Positions 35,503 through 45,374 are shown, counted from the first letter of the stretch. The stretch is 64,000 nucleotides of DNA from Anaerocolumna cellulosilytica (GCF_014218335.1 NZ_AP023367.1:4583501-4647500), one strand, 5' to 3'. The notes: a model not told the origin generated them from the sequence alone. Numbers and translations are program-made.

Positions 35503-38500
35503 TTGAATCCCCTCCTTCTTTGTTACCGTTCTTCCGGGTCAGTTTCTCCCACACTTCCTCTGTGGACAAGGAACCTAGATTTCGATAGGCATAACCATTC
35601 AGCTTTGTATCAAAGCCACATACACTTTTATAAGGACAATAATCGCAGGCTGTTCGTTTTCCCATCTGGTAAGGTTTTATATCAGTTTTTCCCTGCAATA
35701 TAGCATCTCCATATTGCTTCACTGTTTTAATAACATAGTCCTCCATACGCTTTAGGCGGCCAGCATCGGCTATGCTAGAGCGCTTGGTGGGAAGGCCATC
35801 CTTGTTAGATTCTACCGGAATGACATCTGACTTTACAGAGGGACGTATCTGCTCGCCCTCTGTCTGAAAGGTTTTATCCAAACGTTTTATTACTTCTGCA
35901 TCACTGTTAACGATTCCATTCATTTTTAATTCTTTTAAAATACTTTCCTCTGCATTACTGCCCTTATCCACAAAAGGATCGTCTATATTATAGTAAAGGA
36001 TTCCGGCAGGTATTACTTCTTTATCCGGGTGTTCCTGTTCCATTAATTCTAATGCCGCACTCATATACACTGCCAGCTGAATCTGAAGTCCATAGTAGAG
36101 TGATAAAAGATCAAAGGAAGTAGTACCGGATTTGTAATCAATTACCCGTACCATAAGCTTGTTTTCTTCTTCACACAAATCCAATCTGTCAATTCGCCCC
36201 TGCAAGCGGATGCCTTTTTCTTTTGATAAATCTATGTTTAAGCTATTAAGACTGCTTTTTTCTGAGAAAAACAATTCGTAAGCTAAGGGTTCAAAATCCC
36301 CTTTCTTAATCTGCTCACTCAAAGCCCATAGCGTCCTTTTAGTGATTCTCTCCACTCTCTTTACCAGATAATTATAACGTTTGGAACTGGAGAAAATGGC
36401 ATTGCCATAGCCCTGTGCTGCCTCCTGCACACATTCTGCTGCCCAAGTATCCCTGATTACATCCGGTATCGTATGCCAGTTATATTCACTTTCACTCATT
36501 TTTCTTGAAAATAACTCAATCGCATTGTGAAACAGGTTTCCGATATCTGGCACAGCCAGACGGTATTCCTGTCTTTCCTGTAGTTCCAGACCATATGTAA
36601 CATAATGGGCAAAGGCACAAGCAGCATACTTTTCAAATCTTGTAACACTGCCGGATAAAATATTTCCATATAATAAACCTGCAATTTGTTTTGATAACCC
36701 CTTATCCTGATTCACATAAGTTGCTGCCTGGGACAATTGTCGTAAAGTATCTCTAAATTCTTCTTTGGAATGATAATAAGAAAACAACTCCTTCCATGTA
36801 TCTGTCTCCTCGAAGACAGAGAGGTTTCTAATTCCCTTAATGAGATAGTCCATTCCATTGTTATCTCCAAGAATGTGCTCTAAATCTTCATTAAAATCCT
36901 CTTCGTCCTGTATCGTAAGTAAAGGAAAAATCTTACGTACCGTATCAATAATGTAGGAGGGACGCACTGCCTTTCCATCCTCTGAAAGTTTAGAGAACGT
37001 AATATAAAGCCTTTCCTGAGGCTTTGTCATAGCAAGATAAAGGTAGAATTTTTCTGTATAAGCAGCCTGCCGTTGGGTCGGAGCCAGCTCAAGGTTCTGC
37101 TCTGACAATGCCTGCCGTTCCATATCTGTCAAGATACCGCCCTTGTCATTGCTTCCCGGAATAATTCCGTCATTAGCTCCCACAAAGAACAAGGCCTTAA
37201 TATCCTTTAATCTAGTTCTTTTAATATCACCAACCATTACCTGATCAAGCCCCGGTGGAATCAACCCTACTTTGGCTTCTTTCAGACCGGCTTCCAGTAT
37301 TTTAATATAATCCTTTAGAGGTATCACTTCCTCGCCTAAAAGTTCTACCAGCTTATCGTATAAATCCATGACAATACCATAGATTTGATCATATTCTCTG
37401 GCTGCTGCCAACAGCTTCTGTTCCCGAAATGCTTCGGCAAATTTCTCTAGCTCCTGAGGAACCTCCATTTTTATGCCAAACTCATACAGTCCCAGGGTAT
37501 ACTCTTTTACGGTTTTGGTTTTGTCTTTTAATATCTGGTATAAAGGAAGAATCTGCTCATATAGAGTTTGCCTTGTTTCATTAATTCTTGTTAAGTCACC
37601 TTCTGATAATCCTTTATAACGCCGTATAAAAGGAGTGCTATAACAGTTAAAGCCACGAATCCCTAAAGCCAGAATATAGTTTTCAAGCAAATCTGTATCA
37701 TCTTGCAAAATTCCGGATAAACCGCTTCTTAGATAGCGAAATATACTTTCATAATCAAAATTTTCCGCCACAATACTAAGTGCAGACCTTAAAAATTCTA
37801 CAAAAGGATTCGATAATATATCTCTCTTATGATCAATAAAACAGGCAATTCCGGCCTTTTCAAATCCTCTTTGAAGTTCCCTGCCATAACCTGCAATATC
37901 CCCAGTTACAACTGCGATATCCTGATAACGGTACCCTTTCTCCCGTACCAGATGTTTTATTTCCCTGATAACCAGATTCACTTCCTGTTTCTTTGCCTTA
38001 GCAGCATGAATACTGATACTGCTTTGTTCCTCTTTAAACTCTCTTACAGGGTAGCGGAAAAGGGATTCCTCTAATGCCGCCAGAGCACGACTTTCTTTGT
38101 AGCGATATGGCGTCCTGCTCTTATAGACATTTTCCATAAATATTGGAGGATCTACCGTTATTTGTTCCATTTCACCTAAATCCATCAGATGTTTTATAGT
38201 CTTCTTACTTAGATGAAACAGTTTGTATTCTAAATCCGGCTTGTCCATTTCATATTTGTCCATAGTTATGGTAATGATTACTTTTTTTGCCCTTTGTATA
38301 AGTAATAAAAGTAATTTGTACTGAGCTGGAGTAAAGCCGGTAAATCCGTCCAAACAGATTATACTCTCAGCAATTAGCTTTGACTTCGGTATTGCTTCAC
38401 ATAGTACATCTAAAATCTCCTCTGCCGTTATATAATTTTCACTTAAGTATTCTCTAAAAGCCTTATATATAACAATGATATCGTGGAGCTTTCCCCGAAG

Positions 38501-38953
38501 CATGGGTTTTCCCTGGGATTTTTGCTCCATTTCCTCTAATTTTTCTATACTGATGCTATACTGGTATATCTCTGAAATCAAGGATTTTAATTCATCTATA
38601 AAACCTTGCTTTTGCACATCATGATTAAATAATTCCAGTTCCTTCCGTCTTGCTGCCACTAACTTTCTAAGTACCATACTTTTTCCGGTATCTTCAAGAA
38701 CTGGTCTGTCATCTTCCCCCACCTCATCAAATATACGGTAAGCAAGACGCATAAAGCTTAGGATGTCTATGTTCATAGTACCCTGTCTGGGGTGCATAGA
38801 TACGATATCCTTTTGTGTTTGCAGGGTAAACTGCTCCGGCACTAAAATCAAATAATTTGTCTTTTCATTTTGAATGGATTTATTAATGATTTCATTATAC
38901 AAATAATATGATTTGCCAGAACCGGATTTACCTAAAACCAATTGCAAAGACAT
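35486..38953 (-). CDS. addB: AddB nuclease subunit
   Basis: Partner of AddA. The 1155-residue protein has LGKSGSGKSYYLYNEI as an N-terminal Walker A, an inactivated-helicase-like middle, and a C-terminal nuclease with RVIDYKSGTTSF near residue 945. The Fe-S cluster staple is formed by an upstream Cys in KYAACAFAHYV (about 785) and TACDYCPYKSVCGF near the C-terminus. This architecture is the Firmicutes AddB. GGGAGG lies 7 nt before the ATG. First gene of the addBA pair; divergent from the small membrane protein gene at 39196. Confidence 0.95.
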   Translation of the reverse strand: MSLQLVLGKSGSGKSYYLYNEIINKSIQNEKTNYLILVPEQFTLQTQKDIVSMHPRQGTMNIDILSFMRLAYRIFDEVGEDDRPVLEDTGKSMVLRKLVAARRKELELFNHDVQKQGFIDELKSLISEIYQYSISIEKLEEMEQKSQGKPMLRGKLHDIIVIYKAFREYLSENYITAEEILDVLCEAIPKSKLIAESIICLDGFTGFTPAQYKLLLLLIQRAKKVIITITMDKYEMDKPDLEYKLFHLSKKTIKHLMDLGEMEQITVDPPIFMENVYKSRTPYRYKESRALAALEESLFRYPVREFKEEQSSISIHAAKAKKQEVNLVIREIKHLVREKGYRYQDIAVVTGDIAGYGRELQRGFEKAGIACFIDHKRDILSNPFVEFLRSALSIVAENFDYESIFRYLRSGLSGILQDDTDLLENYILALGIRGFNCYSTPFIRRYKGLSEGDLTRINETRQTLYEQILPLYQILKDKTKTVKEYTLGLYEFGIKMEVPQELEKFAEAFREQKLLAAAREYDQIYGIVMDLYDKLVELLGEEVIPLKDYIKILEAGLKEAKVGLIPPGLDQVMVGDIKRTRLKDIKALFFVGANDGIIPGSNDKGGILTDMERQALSEQNLELAPTQRQAAYTEKFYLYLAMTKPQERLYITFSKLSEDGKAVRPSYIIDTVRKIFPLLTIQDEEDFNEDLEHILGDNNGMDYLIKGIRNLSVFEETDTWKELFSYYHSKEEFRDTLRQLSQAATYVNQDKGLSKQIAGLLYGNILSGSVTRFEKYAACAFAHYVTYGLELQERQEYRLAVPDIGNLFHNAIELFSRKMSESEYNWHTIPDVIRDTWAAECVQEAAQGYGNAIFSSSKRYNYLVKRVERITKRTLWALSEQIKKGDFEPLAYELFFSEKSSLNSLNIDLSKEKGIRLQGRIDRLDLCEEENKLMVRVIDYKSGTTSFDLLSLYYGLQIQLAVYMSAALELMEQEHPDKEVIPAGILYYNIDDPFVDKGSNAEESILKELKMNGIVNSDAEVIKRLDKTFQTEGEQIRPSVKSDVIPVESNKDGLPTKRSSIADAGRLKRMEDYVIKTVKQYGDAILQGKTDIKPYQMGKRTACDYCPYKSVCGFDTKLNGYAYRNLGSLSTEEVWEKLTRKNGNKEGGDSSELDD

Positions 38954-39195
38954 TTGCTTATCCTCCCTTATTTGTGAGTATTCCAGCTTATTATAGCATA
39001 CTTCCTAGTAATATGTCAGCTATGGGTTTTTGTGAACGCCCTCTCCAAAATTTTACCAGTTCCTTATCATATTTTTTACTTTCTAATAATAAGATATATA
39101 AAGTACACATCTTGTATTACATTTGGTTTAGTTTTGCAAAAGGAATAGTCTGGGTTCCTTCTGTGAAACAGTACCAGGAAAGGCATGGTGAACAT

Positions 39196-39636
39196 ATGTC
39201 AAAGAAAATTGTTGTAATTCACTTAAAGGAAATCATATATACGGCTCTTTTTGCAGGCCTGGGTATACTGCTGATTATTCTTCTGGTTATTATGTTTTTA
39301 AATAAGAATGAAGATACTACCGCGACAATGGCTGATAAATTATACATACCAGGAGTCTGGACTTCGAATCTTGTATTGGGCGATACAGCATTAAACTTAG
39401 AAATCGTGGTAGATGAAGACCATATTAATTCAGTTCGTATTGTAAACATAGATGAGGCCATCACTACTATGTATCCTCTAGTAGAACCTACTCTGGAGGA
39501 AATTGCTGAACAGCTTTATGATGGTGCTGATATCTATACGATTCAAGTTTCCGAAACCAGTAAGTACACCCAGACCCTGCTTTTGGATGCCATCAAAGTT
39601 ACTTTGGCAAAGGCAACACCTCAGTCCGGCGACTAA
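39196..39636 (+). CDS. Single-pass membrane protein of unknown function
   Basis: A 146-residue protein starting MSKKIVVIHLKEIIY. One membrane helix (about 12-35) anchors an extracytoplasmic domain of about 110 residues. That domain, with PGVWTSNLVLGDTALNLEI and SVRIVNIDEAITTMYP, has a beta-rich pattern loosely reminiscent of FMN-binding domains, but I do not recognise the family. The start has AGGAAAGG 12 nt upstream. The frame is open to 38908, but the extra part has no ribosome site and does not look like protein. It is divergent from addB and ends at a terminator shared with degV. Confidence 0.65.
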   Translation: MSKKIVVIHLKEIIYTALFAGLGILLIILLVIMFLNKNEDTTATMADKLYIPGVWTSNLVLGDTALNLEIVVDEDHINSVRIVNIDEAITTMYPLVEPTLEEIAEQLYDGADIYTIQVSETSKYTQTLLLDAIKVTLAKATPQSGD

Positions 39637-39674
39637 ATACTCCTGTATTCAGACACATCTAATAAGGAACAACA

Positions 39675-39715
39675 AAAGCTCTACGATTTTCTAATAGAAA
39701 ATTCATAGAGCTTTT
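39675..39715. terminator. Bidirectional terminator
   Basis: AAAGCTCTA and TAGAGCTTT enclose an inner ATTTTC/GAAAAT stem. T-runs occur on both strands. It lies between the convergent membrane-protein and degV genes. Confidence 0.8.
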
Positions 39716-39747
39716 TATAGTATTCTTTGTTTTATTAACTAATTCTT

Positions 39748-40629
39748 TTATTGCAAATACTTATCATAAGGTGAAGGTGCGTCTAAAAATATAATACCGA
39801 TAATACCGGGACCTGTATGAGCACCAATTGCACAGCCTACATAACTTTCTATAAAGTTTTTACAGCCATATTTATCAGTAAGCAGCTTTTTTACACTCTC
39901 AAGTGTGGGTAAATCATCGCCATGTACCAGTCCAAGAGTCTGGTTTTTAAGTTCTGTACTTCTTTCACCAACTAGCTCTACCAGCCTTTTTAATGATTTC
40001 TGACGTCCTCTTACTTTTTCAAAGGCAGCAAGAGCTCCCTTATCATTCACTTCTATAATGGGTTTTATGTCTAATAATCCTCCGGCTATGGCAGAGGTTC
40101 TGCTAAGTCTTCCGCCTTTATAAAGATACTCCAAAGTCTCTACCGTAAATATATGTTCCATATGGTCGCAGTGATACCGAATGGCCTCTATAACAGTCTC
40201 TTTGGGTACCTGCTTTTCTACCATTCTTAGAGCCTTTTCCACAACAAGTCCAAACCCAAGGGAAGCACATTTAGAATCAACAATTGTTAAATCAAAATCA
40301 GGATACACTTCCAGCAATTCCTCTTTAGCAATGTTGGCAGCATTAAAGGTACCGGCAATGCCTGTGGAAAAGCATATATAAATAACCTGGTCTTTATTTT
40401 TGGCATAAGGTTCAAAGTTTTGCCTGAACATAAAAGAATTGATATGGTACGTTTTAACTTCGGTACCACTTCTTAAGATATTGTAAAATTCCTCGGGCAA
40501 GATAGTATCACCATCAAAATAATCCTTTTCATCTATGACAACCGGTGTCGGTATTACATGTAATTGATACTTTTCCACCAGCCATTTAGGAATATCTGAA
40601 GCAGAATCCGTAATAATTTTTAGTGCCAT
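39748..40629 (-). CDS. DegV-family fatty-acid-binding protein
   Basis: A 293-residue DegV protein starting MALKIITDSASDIP. TDSASDIP (residues 6-13) and the FSTGIAGTFNAA segment near 90 bind a fatty acid carboxylate. TLEYLYKGGRLSRTSA near 160 and the C-terminal HTGPGIIG are family signatures. DegV/FakB proteins hold fatty acids for phosphorylation by FakA; whether this one acts so is inference. I set the start at the ATG with GGAGAG 5 nt upstream. It begins 22 bp after the nadE stop, so the two are probably one operon. Confidence 0.88.
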   Translation of the reverse strand: MALKIITDSASDIPKWLVEKYQLHVIPTPVVIDEKDYFDGDTILPEEFYNILRSGTEVKTYHINSFMFRQNFEPYAKNKDQVIYICFSTGIAGTFNAANIAKEELLEVYPDFDLTIVDSKCASLGFGLVVEKALRMVEKQVPKETVIEAIRYHCDHMEHIFTVETLEYLYKGGRLSRTSAIAGGLLDIKPIIEVNDKGALAAFEKVRGRQKSLKRLVELVGERSTELKNQTLGLVHGDDLPTLESVKKLLTDKYGCKNFIESYVGCAIGAHTGPGIIGIIFLDAPSPYDKYLQ

Positions 40630-40651
40630 GTTACTCTCCATTCCATGTAAC

Positions 40652-42577
40652 TTATCCTTGTATTTTATTAAGCTCATTCAGCCAAAGTGCCGCACTGGCA
40701 TCACTTGGCATACGCAAATCTCCCCTTGGAGAAACTGCAACTGAACCCACCTTAGGGCCATCTGGAAGACAAGAGCGTTTAAATTGCTGCGAAAAGAATC
40801 TTCTATAAAAAGTTTTTAACCATTTTAAGATGGTATCCTTATCATACATTCCATCAAAAGCCGTAACTGCCAGTCTGTATATCTTTGTCGGAGTAAATCC
40901 GAATCTGAGAATATAATACATATAAAAATCATGAAGCTCATAAGGCCCCACGATATCCTCTGTCTTTTGGACAATCTCACCTTCCACCGGCGGTAAAAGT
41001 TCGGGACTTACGGGTGTATCAAGTACATCCAAGAGGACACTTCTTAATTTTTCATCCTCTGTGGTTTCCGCAAAGTATGATACCAGGTACCGTACCAGTG
41101 TTTTTGGTACTGAAGCATTAACCCCGTACATAGACATATGATCACCATTATAAGTTGCCCAACCAAGTGCAAGCTCTGACATATCTCCGGTTCCTATTAC
41201 TAGTCCGTTATATTTATTGGATAAATCCATAATAATTTGTGTTCTTTCTCTTGCCTGAGAATTCTCATAAGTAATATCATGAACATCCTTATCATGTCCA
41301 ATGTCTCTAAAATGAAGTAATACTGCATCCTTAATAGGAATTTCTTTTATATCAGTTCCCAGCTGTTCTGCTAAGGAAAGGGCATTCCTATAGGTTCTGT
41401 CCGTAGTCCCAAAACAGGGCATGGTGACAGTTACAATACCTTTTCGGTCAAGCTTCAATAAATCAAACGCTTTACAGGTTACTAGTAATGCAAGGGTAGA
41501 ATCAAGCCCTCCGGATATGGCAATTACTGCACATTTAAGTCCGGTATGTTCTAATCTCTTTTTAAGCCCATAGGCTTGTATGTTAATAATCTCCTCACAC
41601 CTTCTGTCCCGTTCCTCTTTTCTTCCCGGTACAAAGGGGGCTTTATCAATAAATCTAGTTAATTTTGTTTCAGTGGGTTCGGTAAAGCCATAGCTAAAAT
41701 TAACAAACTCATAACTCTCTGCACCTGAAAAAGAAAAAGTAGTCATTCTTCTTCTTTCATTGGTTAATTTCTGTACATCAAGTTCAGAACAAATAAATTC
41801 ATTCTGAAAACGTTTGGATTCTTTTAATAACAAGCCGTTTTCAGCAATTAGGTTATGACCTGCAAAGACCAGGTCTGTTGTAGATTCCCCTTCACCGGAA
41901 TCTGCATAGATATAGCCACAAACAAGCTTTGCAGACTGCATCTTAATTAAATCACGTCTATATATATCCTTACCCGTGGTTTCATCACTGGCTGAAGGGT
42001 TTAAGATAAGGGTCGCCCCTGCCATAGTATGTCCTACACTTGGAGGCATAGGAACCCATAAATCTTCACAGATTTCTACTCCTATTGTAAGTGCCGGCAG
42101 ATTCGAACAGCTAAACAACAGCTTGGTGCCCAGCGGTACCTTTTGCCCGAATACTGAGATATATTCAACTGTTTCAGGACCCGGCATAAAATATCTCGCT
42201 TCATAAAATTCTGAGTAATTCGGAAGATTTCTTTTTGGTACAAGCCCTAAAAGTTTGCCTTTATGAATAACAGCTGCCGTATTTAGCAATTTACCATTCC
42301 TACAGACAGGAACTCCTAAGGTTACCAAAACCTCCATATCCGAAGTCTCTTTTATGATTCTTTCTAATTGCTGTAAAGCACTTGCTAACAGTGTATCCTG
42401 TAAAAACAATTCTCCACAGGTGTAGCCTGTTATACACAGCTCCGGCAATACTACTACCTTTACCTGATTTTCTTCTGCCTGATGAATAAGCTCCAGTATT
42501 CTGTCTGCATTATATTCACAGTCAGCTACTTTTATCTTTGGTGTTGCCGCTGCAACTTTTATAAATCCGTCTATCAT
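40652..42577 (-). CDS. nadE: Glutamine-dependent NAD+ synthetase
   Basis: Amidates nicotinate adenine dinucleotide to NAD+ using glutamine. The 641-residue protein has an N-terminal nitrilase-type glutaminase with VVLPELCITGYTCGELF (Glu, about 46), KRNLPNYSEFYE (Lys) and TIGVEICEDLWVP (Cys, about 176). The C-terminal synthetase has AISGGLDSTLALL, the PPi loop, near 355 and VIGTGDMSELALGWATYNGD near 460. It has its own hairpin leader (42578-42642) downstream of the 6S RNA terminator. degV follows by 22 bp. Confidence 0.95.
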   Translation of the reverse strand: MIDGFIKVAAATPKIKVADCEYNADRILELIHQAEENQVKVVVLPELCITGYTCGELFLQDTLLASALQQLERIIKETSDMEVLVTLGVPVCRNGKLLNTAAVIHKGKLLGLVPKRNLPNYSEFYEARYFMPGPETVEYISVFGQKVPLGTKLLFSCSNLPALTIGVEICEDLWVPMPPSVGHTMAGATLILNPSASDETTGKDIYRRDLIKMQSAKLVCGYIYADSGEGESTTDLVFAGHNLIAENGLLLKESKRFQNEFICSELDVQKLTNERRRMTTFSFSGAESYEFVNFSYGFTEPTETKLTRFIDKAPFVPGRKEERDRRCEEIINIQAYGLKKRLEHTGLKCAVIAISGGLDSTLALLVTCKAFDLLKLDRKGIVTVTMPCFGTTDRTYRNALSLAEQLGTDIKEIPIKDAVLLHFRDIGHDKDVHDITYENSQARERTQIIMDLSNKYNGLVIGTGDMSELALGWATYNGDHMSMYGVNASVPKTLVRYLVSYFAETTEDEKLRSVLLDVLDTPVSPELLPPVEGEIVQKTEDIVGPYELHDFYMYYILRFGFTPTKIYRLAVTAFDGMYDKDTILKWLKTFYRRFFSQQFKRSCLPDGPKVGSVAVSPRGDLRMPSDASAALWLNELNKIQG

Positions 42578-42642
42578 AGTCTAGTCAAACCTTGCATACC
42601 GCAAATCAATGAACCGGTACTACCACTGCGGCATTCCTTTCC
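42578..42642 (-). promoter_or_regulatory. Single-hairpin translation leader of nadE (recurrent element)
   Basis: Minus-strand order: GGAAAGG (42636-42642); A-T; hairpin 1 with CCGCA and TGCGG arms, containing an inner GGT/ACC; then TATGCAAGG, 12 nt, ATG. The C-to-G change in the arm is compensated on the other side. Hairpin 2 is absent, as in phoU. Confidence 0.5.
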
Positions 42643-42815
42643 TAATCATATATTGAATAGGCAATTGGGAAACAATCAATTGTGTGTGGCACATCCATTA
42701 AAATGCCAATATTTCTCACTAAATAATGAGCTTCGCAATTATCTATCACATATTAAAATAGTCTTTCTTCATTCATGTAAGAAATCTATATCTTATAACT
42801 ATTAATAAATTAAGG

Positions 42816-42840
42816 AAAAAAAAGGCAGCTATTGCTGCCC
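42816..42840 (-). terminator. Terminator of the 6S RNA gene
   Basis: On the minus strand GGGCAGC and GCTGCC form a hairpin with an AATA loop, followed by eight T. It isolates 6S RNA from nadE. Confidence 0.85.
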
Positions 42841-42861
42841 TTTATCTTTTGTCAATGTACC

Positions 42862-43037
42862 CGAAACGCCGTTTCCTGCATTTTGACTCCTAGCCTATGC
42901 TAGGTGGGTTTCCGCATATAAGCCTCTGTCTTCCACTGCAAATGGTGGCCTGACATAATCTTATAAATTAGGAATCCCTTATTAAGTGATGTAGGTTCAA
43001 AATAACAGGAGTGTCGCACATCCCAGGAAATAACTTT
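42862..43037 (-). ncRNA. ssrS: 6S RNA
   Basis: A sigma-70 RNA polymerase-binding regulator made in stationary phase. The minus strand contains TTTCCTGGGATGTGCGACAC, then CCTGTTATTTTGAACCTACATC. This resembles Bacillus 6S-1 RNA, which has CCTGATGTG and TTTTTGAACTTACAC at the same places. The ends pair: TTTCCTG with CAGGAAA and ACTCC with GGAGT, giving the closing stem and bulges of 6S, with a long central duplex containing CCACCATTTGCAGTGG. A near-perfect promoter (43044-43072) and a strong terminator (42816-42840) delimit a transcript of about 220 nt. No protein frame exists here. Exact ends are estimated. Confidence 0.82.
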
Positions 43038-43043
43038 GATATC

Positions 43044-43072
43044 ATTATACCTTATAAAATTACACTTTTCAA
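43044..43072 (-). promoter_or_regulatory. 6S RNA promoter
   Basis: Minus strand: TTGAAA (43067-43072), 17 bp, TATAAT (43044-43049). Predicted start at about 43037. It lies 24 bp after the histidine kinase stop. Confidence 0.75.
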
Positions 43073-43095
43073 GTGCTTTTATCATATATATACTG

Positions 43096-44595
43096 CTAAA
43101 TATCTAATTCTTCTACATAGTTCTCCAAGCATTGGAAGTAAAATATAAATTCTGTGCCTTCTCCTGGTGCACTTTTTACCTTAATTTCACTCTCGTGTTT
43201 TAGCGCAATCTGTCTTGCAATTGCAAGTCCAAGACCGGAACCCTGTTCATTTTGCTTTAATTTTGATTTATAGAACTTATCAAATATACTAGGTAAATCT
43301 TCTTTTGAAATACCGATACCTTCATCTCGTATCGATATCATTAGTTTATCCTGTTTGGCTAAAATTATGTGTATGATGGAATTTTCCTTTGAAAATTTTA
43401 TAGCATTATCTAAAATGATTAAAAACATCTGCTTTAGCCTGTCATAGTCACCCATCATCATGTACGCCGGCTTATCCTTTGTCAATTCAACTTTGATATT
43501 TTTTTCATCACTGATAGCATGGACACTTTTTATCAAATCTTCAAAAATTTGAAGTACATTTACAGGTTCCTTATCTACTTCAAAGTCTGGATTCTGCATC
43601 TTGGAAAGTAAAAGTAAATCACCAACCAGACGTTCCATGCCTTTGCACTCGGAGAGAATTTTTACATAATATTGATAGATTTTTTCCTCATCTGTAATAA
43701 TTCCATCTAACAGGGATTCTGTGTAGGCTCTGATTACAGTAATAGGTGTTCTAAGTTCATGGGATACATTAGCAAAAAAATCAACTCTGACCTGTTCCCT
43801 ATTTTGTCTCTCTATTTCATTTTCCTTTAATTCTACTGCCAAAATATCAATCGTTCTTGCCAAATCACCTATTTCATCCTGCCTCTTAATTTCAGTATGA
43901 CTTTCGTAATCTCCGTCAGCCAATTTTAGTGCAGTTGCTCTCATAAGAGATATCGGATTCGATATTCCTTTTGCAAACACTATAGCTATAATGAAAGAAA
44001 TAAACAAAGAAACACCAACACTTAAATAAATCATACTCATACTATTCTGTATTAATTTTTCCTGCTCTTTAATTTCAGAAACCAACATAACTGCACCAAC
44101 TACTTCATCATTTACCCAAACCGGAACGCCTACAACTGCAGACATACCTCCAAATTCTTCATAATAACCGCTCCGATGTTCAATAAAACCAGCAAATGCC
44201 TTTCTAATAACCTGGGTAAAGTCCTGCGGAAGAATAATATCCTCCCAGCTGGCGGATTCTACACTCTTATCCATAGGATTGACGGCATCCGGATTCGATA
44301 TGGTCCATATATCAGGTTTATCTGTGTCCATTTGTTGCAGCACATTTAAATATTCCAAGAAATTTTCAGTTTCATTATTCTGAATCATTGAAGATAACTG
44401 TTCTGAGATACGGTCAGCTTGATCTTGTAGTCTGCTTTGATAATTATCCATTGAAGTGTTTGTATATAGATTCATAAAAATTAGACCTACCAATATTGCC
44501 GATAGGGTAAGCATTATAGCAAAATTAATATATACCTTAAAAAATATGCGATTGTGAATTCTGACCTTTTTCTTTCTCTCCCTATTCGTACCCAT
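43096..44595 (-). CDS. Sensor histidine kinase
   Basis: A 499-residue membrane kinase. Transmembrane segments at about 18-42 and 187-210 flank an extracellular domain of about 145 residues. A HAMP domain follows (about 210-262), then HisKA with ANVSHELRTPITVIRAY (phospho-His about 276) and HATPase_c with LDNAIKFSK (N box), IRDEGIGI (G1) and GSGLGLAIARQI (G2). The signal is unknown. It is 83 bp downstream of its response regulator, with a hairpin between (44625-44661) that could lower its expression. A 6S RNA gene begins just after it. Confidence 0.93.
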   Translation of the reverse strand: MGTNRERKKKVRIHNRIFFKVYINFAIMLTLSAILVGLIFMNLYTNTSMDNYQSRLQDQADRISEQLSSMIQNNETENFLEYLNVLQQMDTDKPDIWTISNPDAVNPMDKSVESASWEDIILPQDFTQVIRKAFAGFIEHRSGYYEEFGGMSAVVGVPVWVNDEVVGAVMLVSEIKEQEKLIQNSMSMIYLSVGVSLFISFIIAIVFAKGISNPISLMRATALKLADGDYESHTEIKRQDEIGDLARTIDILAVELKENEIERQNREQVRVDFFANVSHELRTPITVIRAYTESLLDGIITDEEKIYQYYVKILSECKGMERLVGDLLLLSKMQNPDFEVDKEPVNVLQIFEDLIKSVHAISDEKNIKVELTKDKPAYMMMGDYDRLKQMFLIILDNAIKFSKENSIIHIILAKQDKLMISIRDEGIGISKEDLPSIFDKFYKSKLKQNEQGSGLGLAIARQIALKHESEIKVKSAPGEGTEFIFYFQCLENYVEELDI

Positions 44596-44624
44596 GCGCT
44601 CTTACTTTCATACTGTAATATACA

Positions 44625-44661
44625 GGGTCGCTGCCTTCTGATTCTATGCCTGCAACGACCC
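44625..44661 (-). promoter_or_regulatory. Intercistronic hairpin between regulator and kinase
   Basis: On the minus strand GGGTCGTTG pairs with CAGCGACCC (one G-U pair) around a 19-nt loop. No T-run follows, so it is more likely a processing or attenuation element than a terminator. Confidence 0.5.
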
Positions 44662-44678
44662 ATTACAATCCTTTTTAT

Positions 44679-45374
44679 TTATTCTTCATCAATTTCAAAT
44701 TTGTAGCCTACACCCCAAATTGTTTTTATGCTCCATTCAGGATGCGGTACCGCATCCAGTTTTGCCCTAAGTCTTTTAATATGGGAATCTACAGTTCTGC
44801 TATCTCCAAAGTAATCAAAGCCCCAAAGGCTGTCTAGTAAATTATCCCTTGTAAAAACTTTATTCGGATTTTTTGCCAGTGTCCACATGGTTTCGATTTC
44901 TTTTTTTGTCAGGGACATCTTATTGCCATTAATATGTAAGGTATACTCATCCAAATTAATTAACAAATTGCAAAGTGAAATCGTGTTGCCTGACTTTATG
45001 TCTTTTTCTGTTCTTGTCATACGCCTTAGTACTGCTCTTATTCTAGCCATCACCTCACTTGGACTGAATGGTTTTACAATATAATCATCTGCTCCGATAT
45101 CCAGCCCCATAATTCTTTCAAAGTCTTCTCCTCTGGCAGTTATTAATATGACGGGCACATTAGATTTAGCCCGTATTTTCCGGCATACCTCATATCCATC
45201 CTCTTTTGGCATCATTACATCCAGCAGCACAGCCACCGGATTATAACGTTCAAACATACGGAAGGCTTCCTCGCCATCACCTGCAACTACTGGTTCCAGC
45301 CCTTCTTTTTTTGAATAGGCAGATAAAACGTCAGTAATATCATTGTTGTCATCGGCGATTAAAATGTATTGCAT
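44679..45374 (-). CDS. OmpR-family response regulator
   Basis: A 231-residue regulator starting MQYILIADDNNDITDVL. The receiver has Asp-Asp at 8-9, phospho-Asp in AVLLDVMMPKEDGY near 52, Thr in VILITARG near 78 and Lys in YIVKPFSP near 101. The C-terminal winged helix has LDSLWGFDYFGDSRTVDSHI. The start follows GGAGG by 7 nt; the frame is open further up but lacks a site. It forms a two-component pair with the downstream kinase. Five TTAAG repeats in the divergent region suggest its own binding site. Confidence 0.93.
   Translation of the reverse strand: MQYILIADDNNDITDVLSAYSKKEGLEPVVAGDGEEAFRMFERYNPVAVLLDVMMPKEDGYEVCRKIRAKSNVPVILITARGEDFERIMGLDIGADDYIVKPFSPSEVMARIRAVLRRMTRTEKDIKSGNTISLCNLLINLDEYTLHINGNKMSLTKKEIETMWTLAKNPNKVFTRDNLLDSLWGFDYFGDSRTVDSHIKRLRAKLDAVPHPEWSIKTIWGVGYKFEIDEE

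Noticed and set aside
38908-39195. N-terminal extension of the small membrane protein gene
   Set aside because: It overlaps addB's start and upstream region, lacks a ribosome site and reads as low-quality sequence; the start at 39196 is better.
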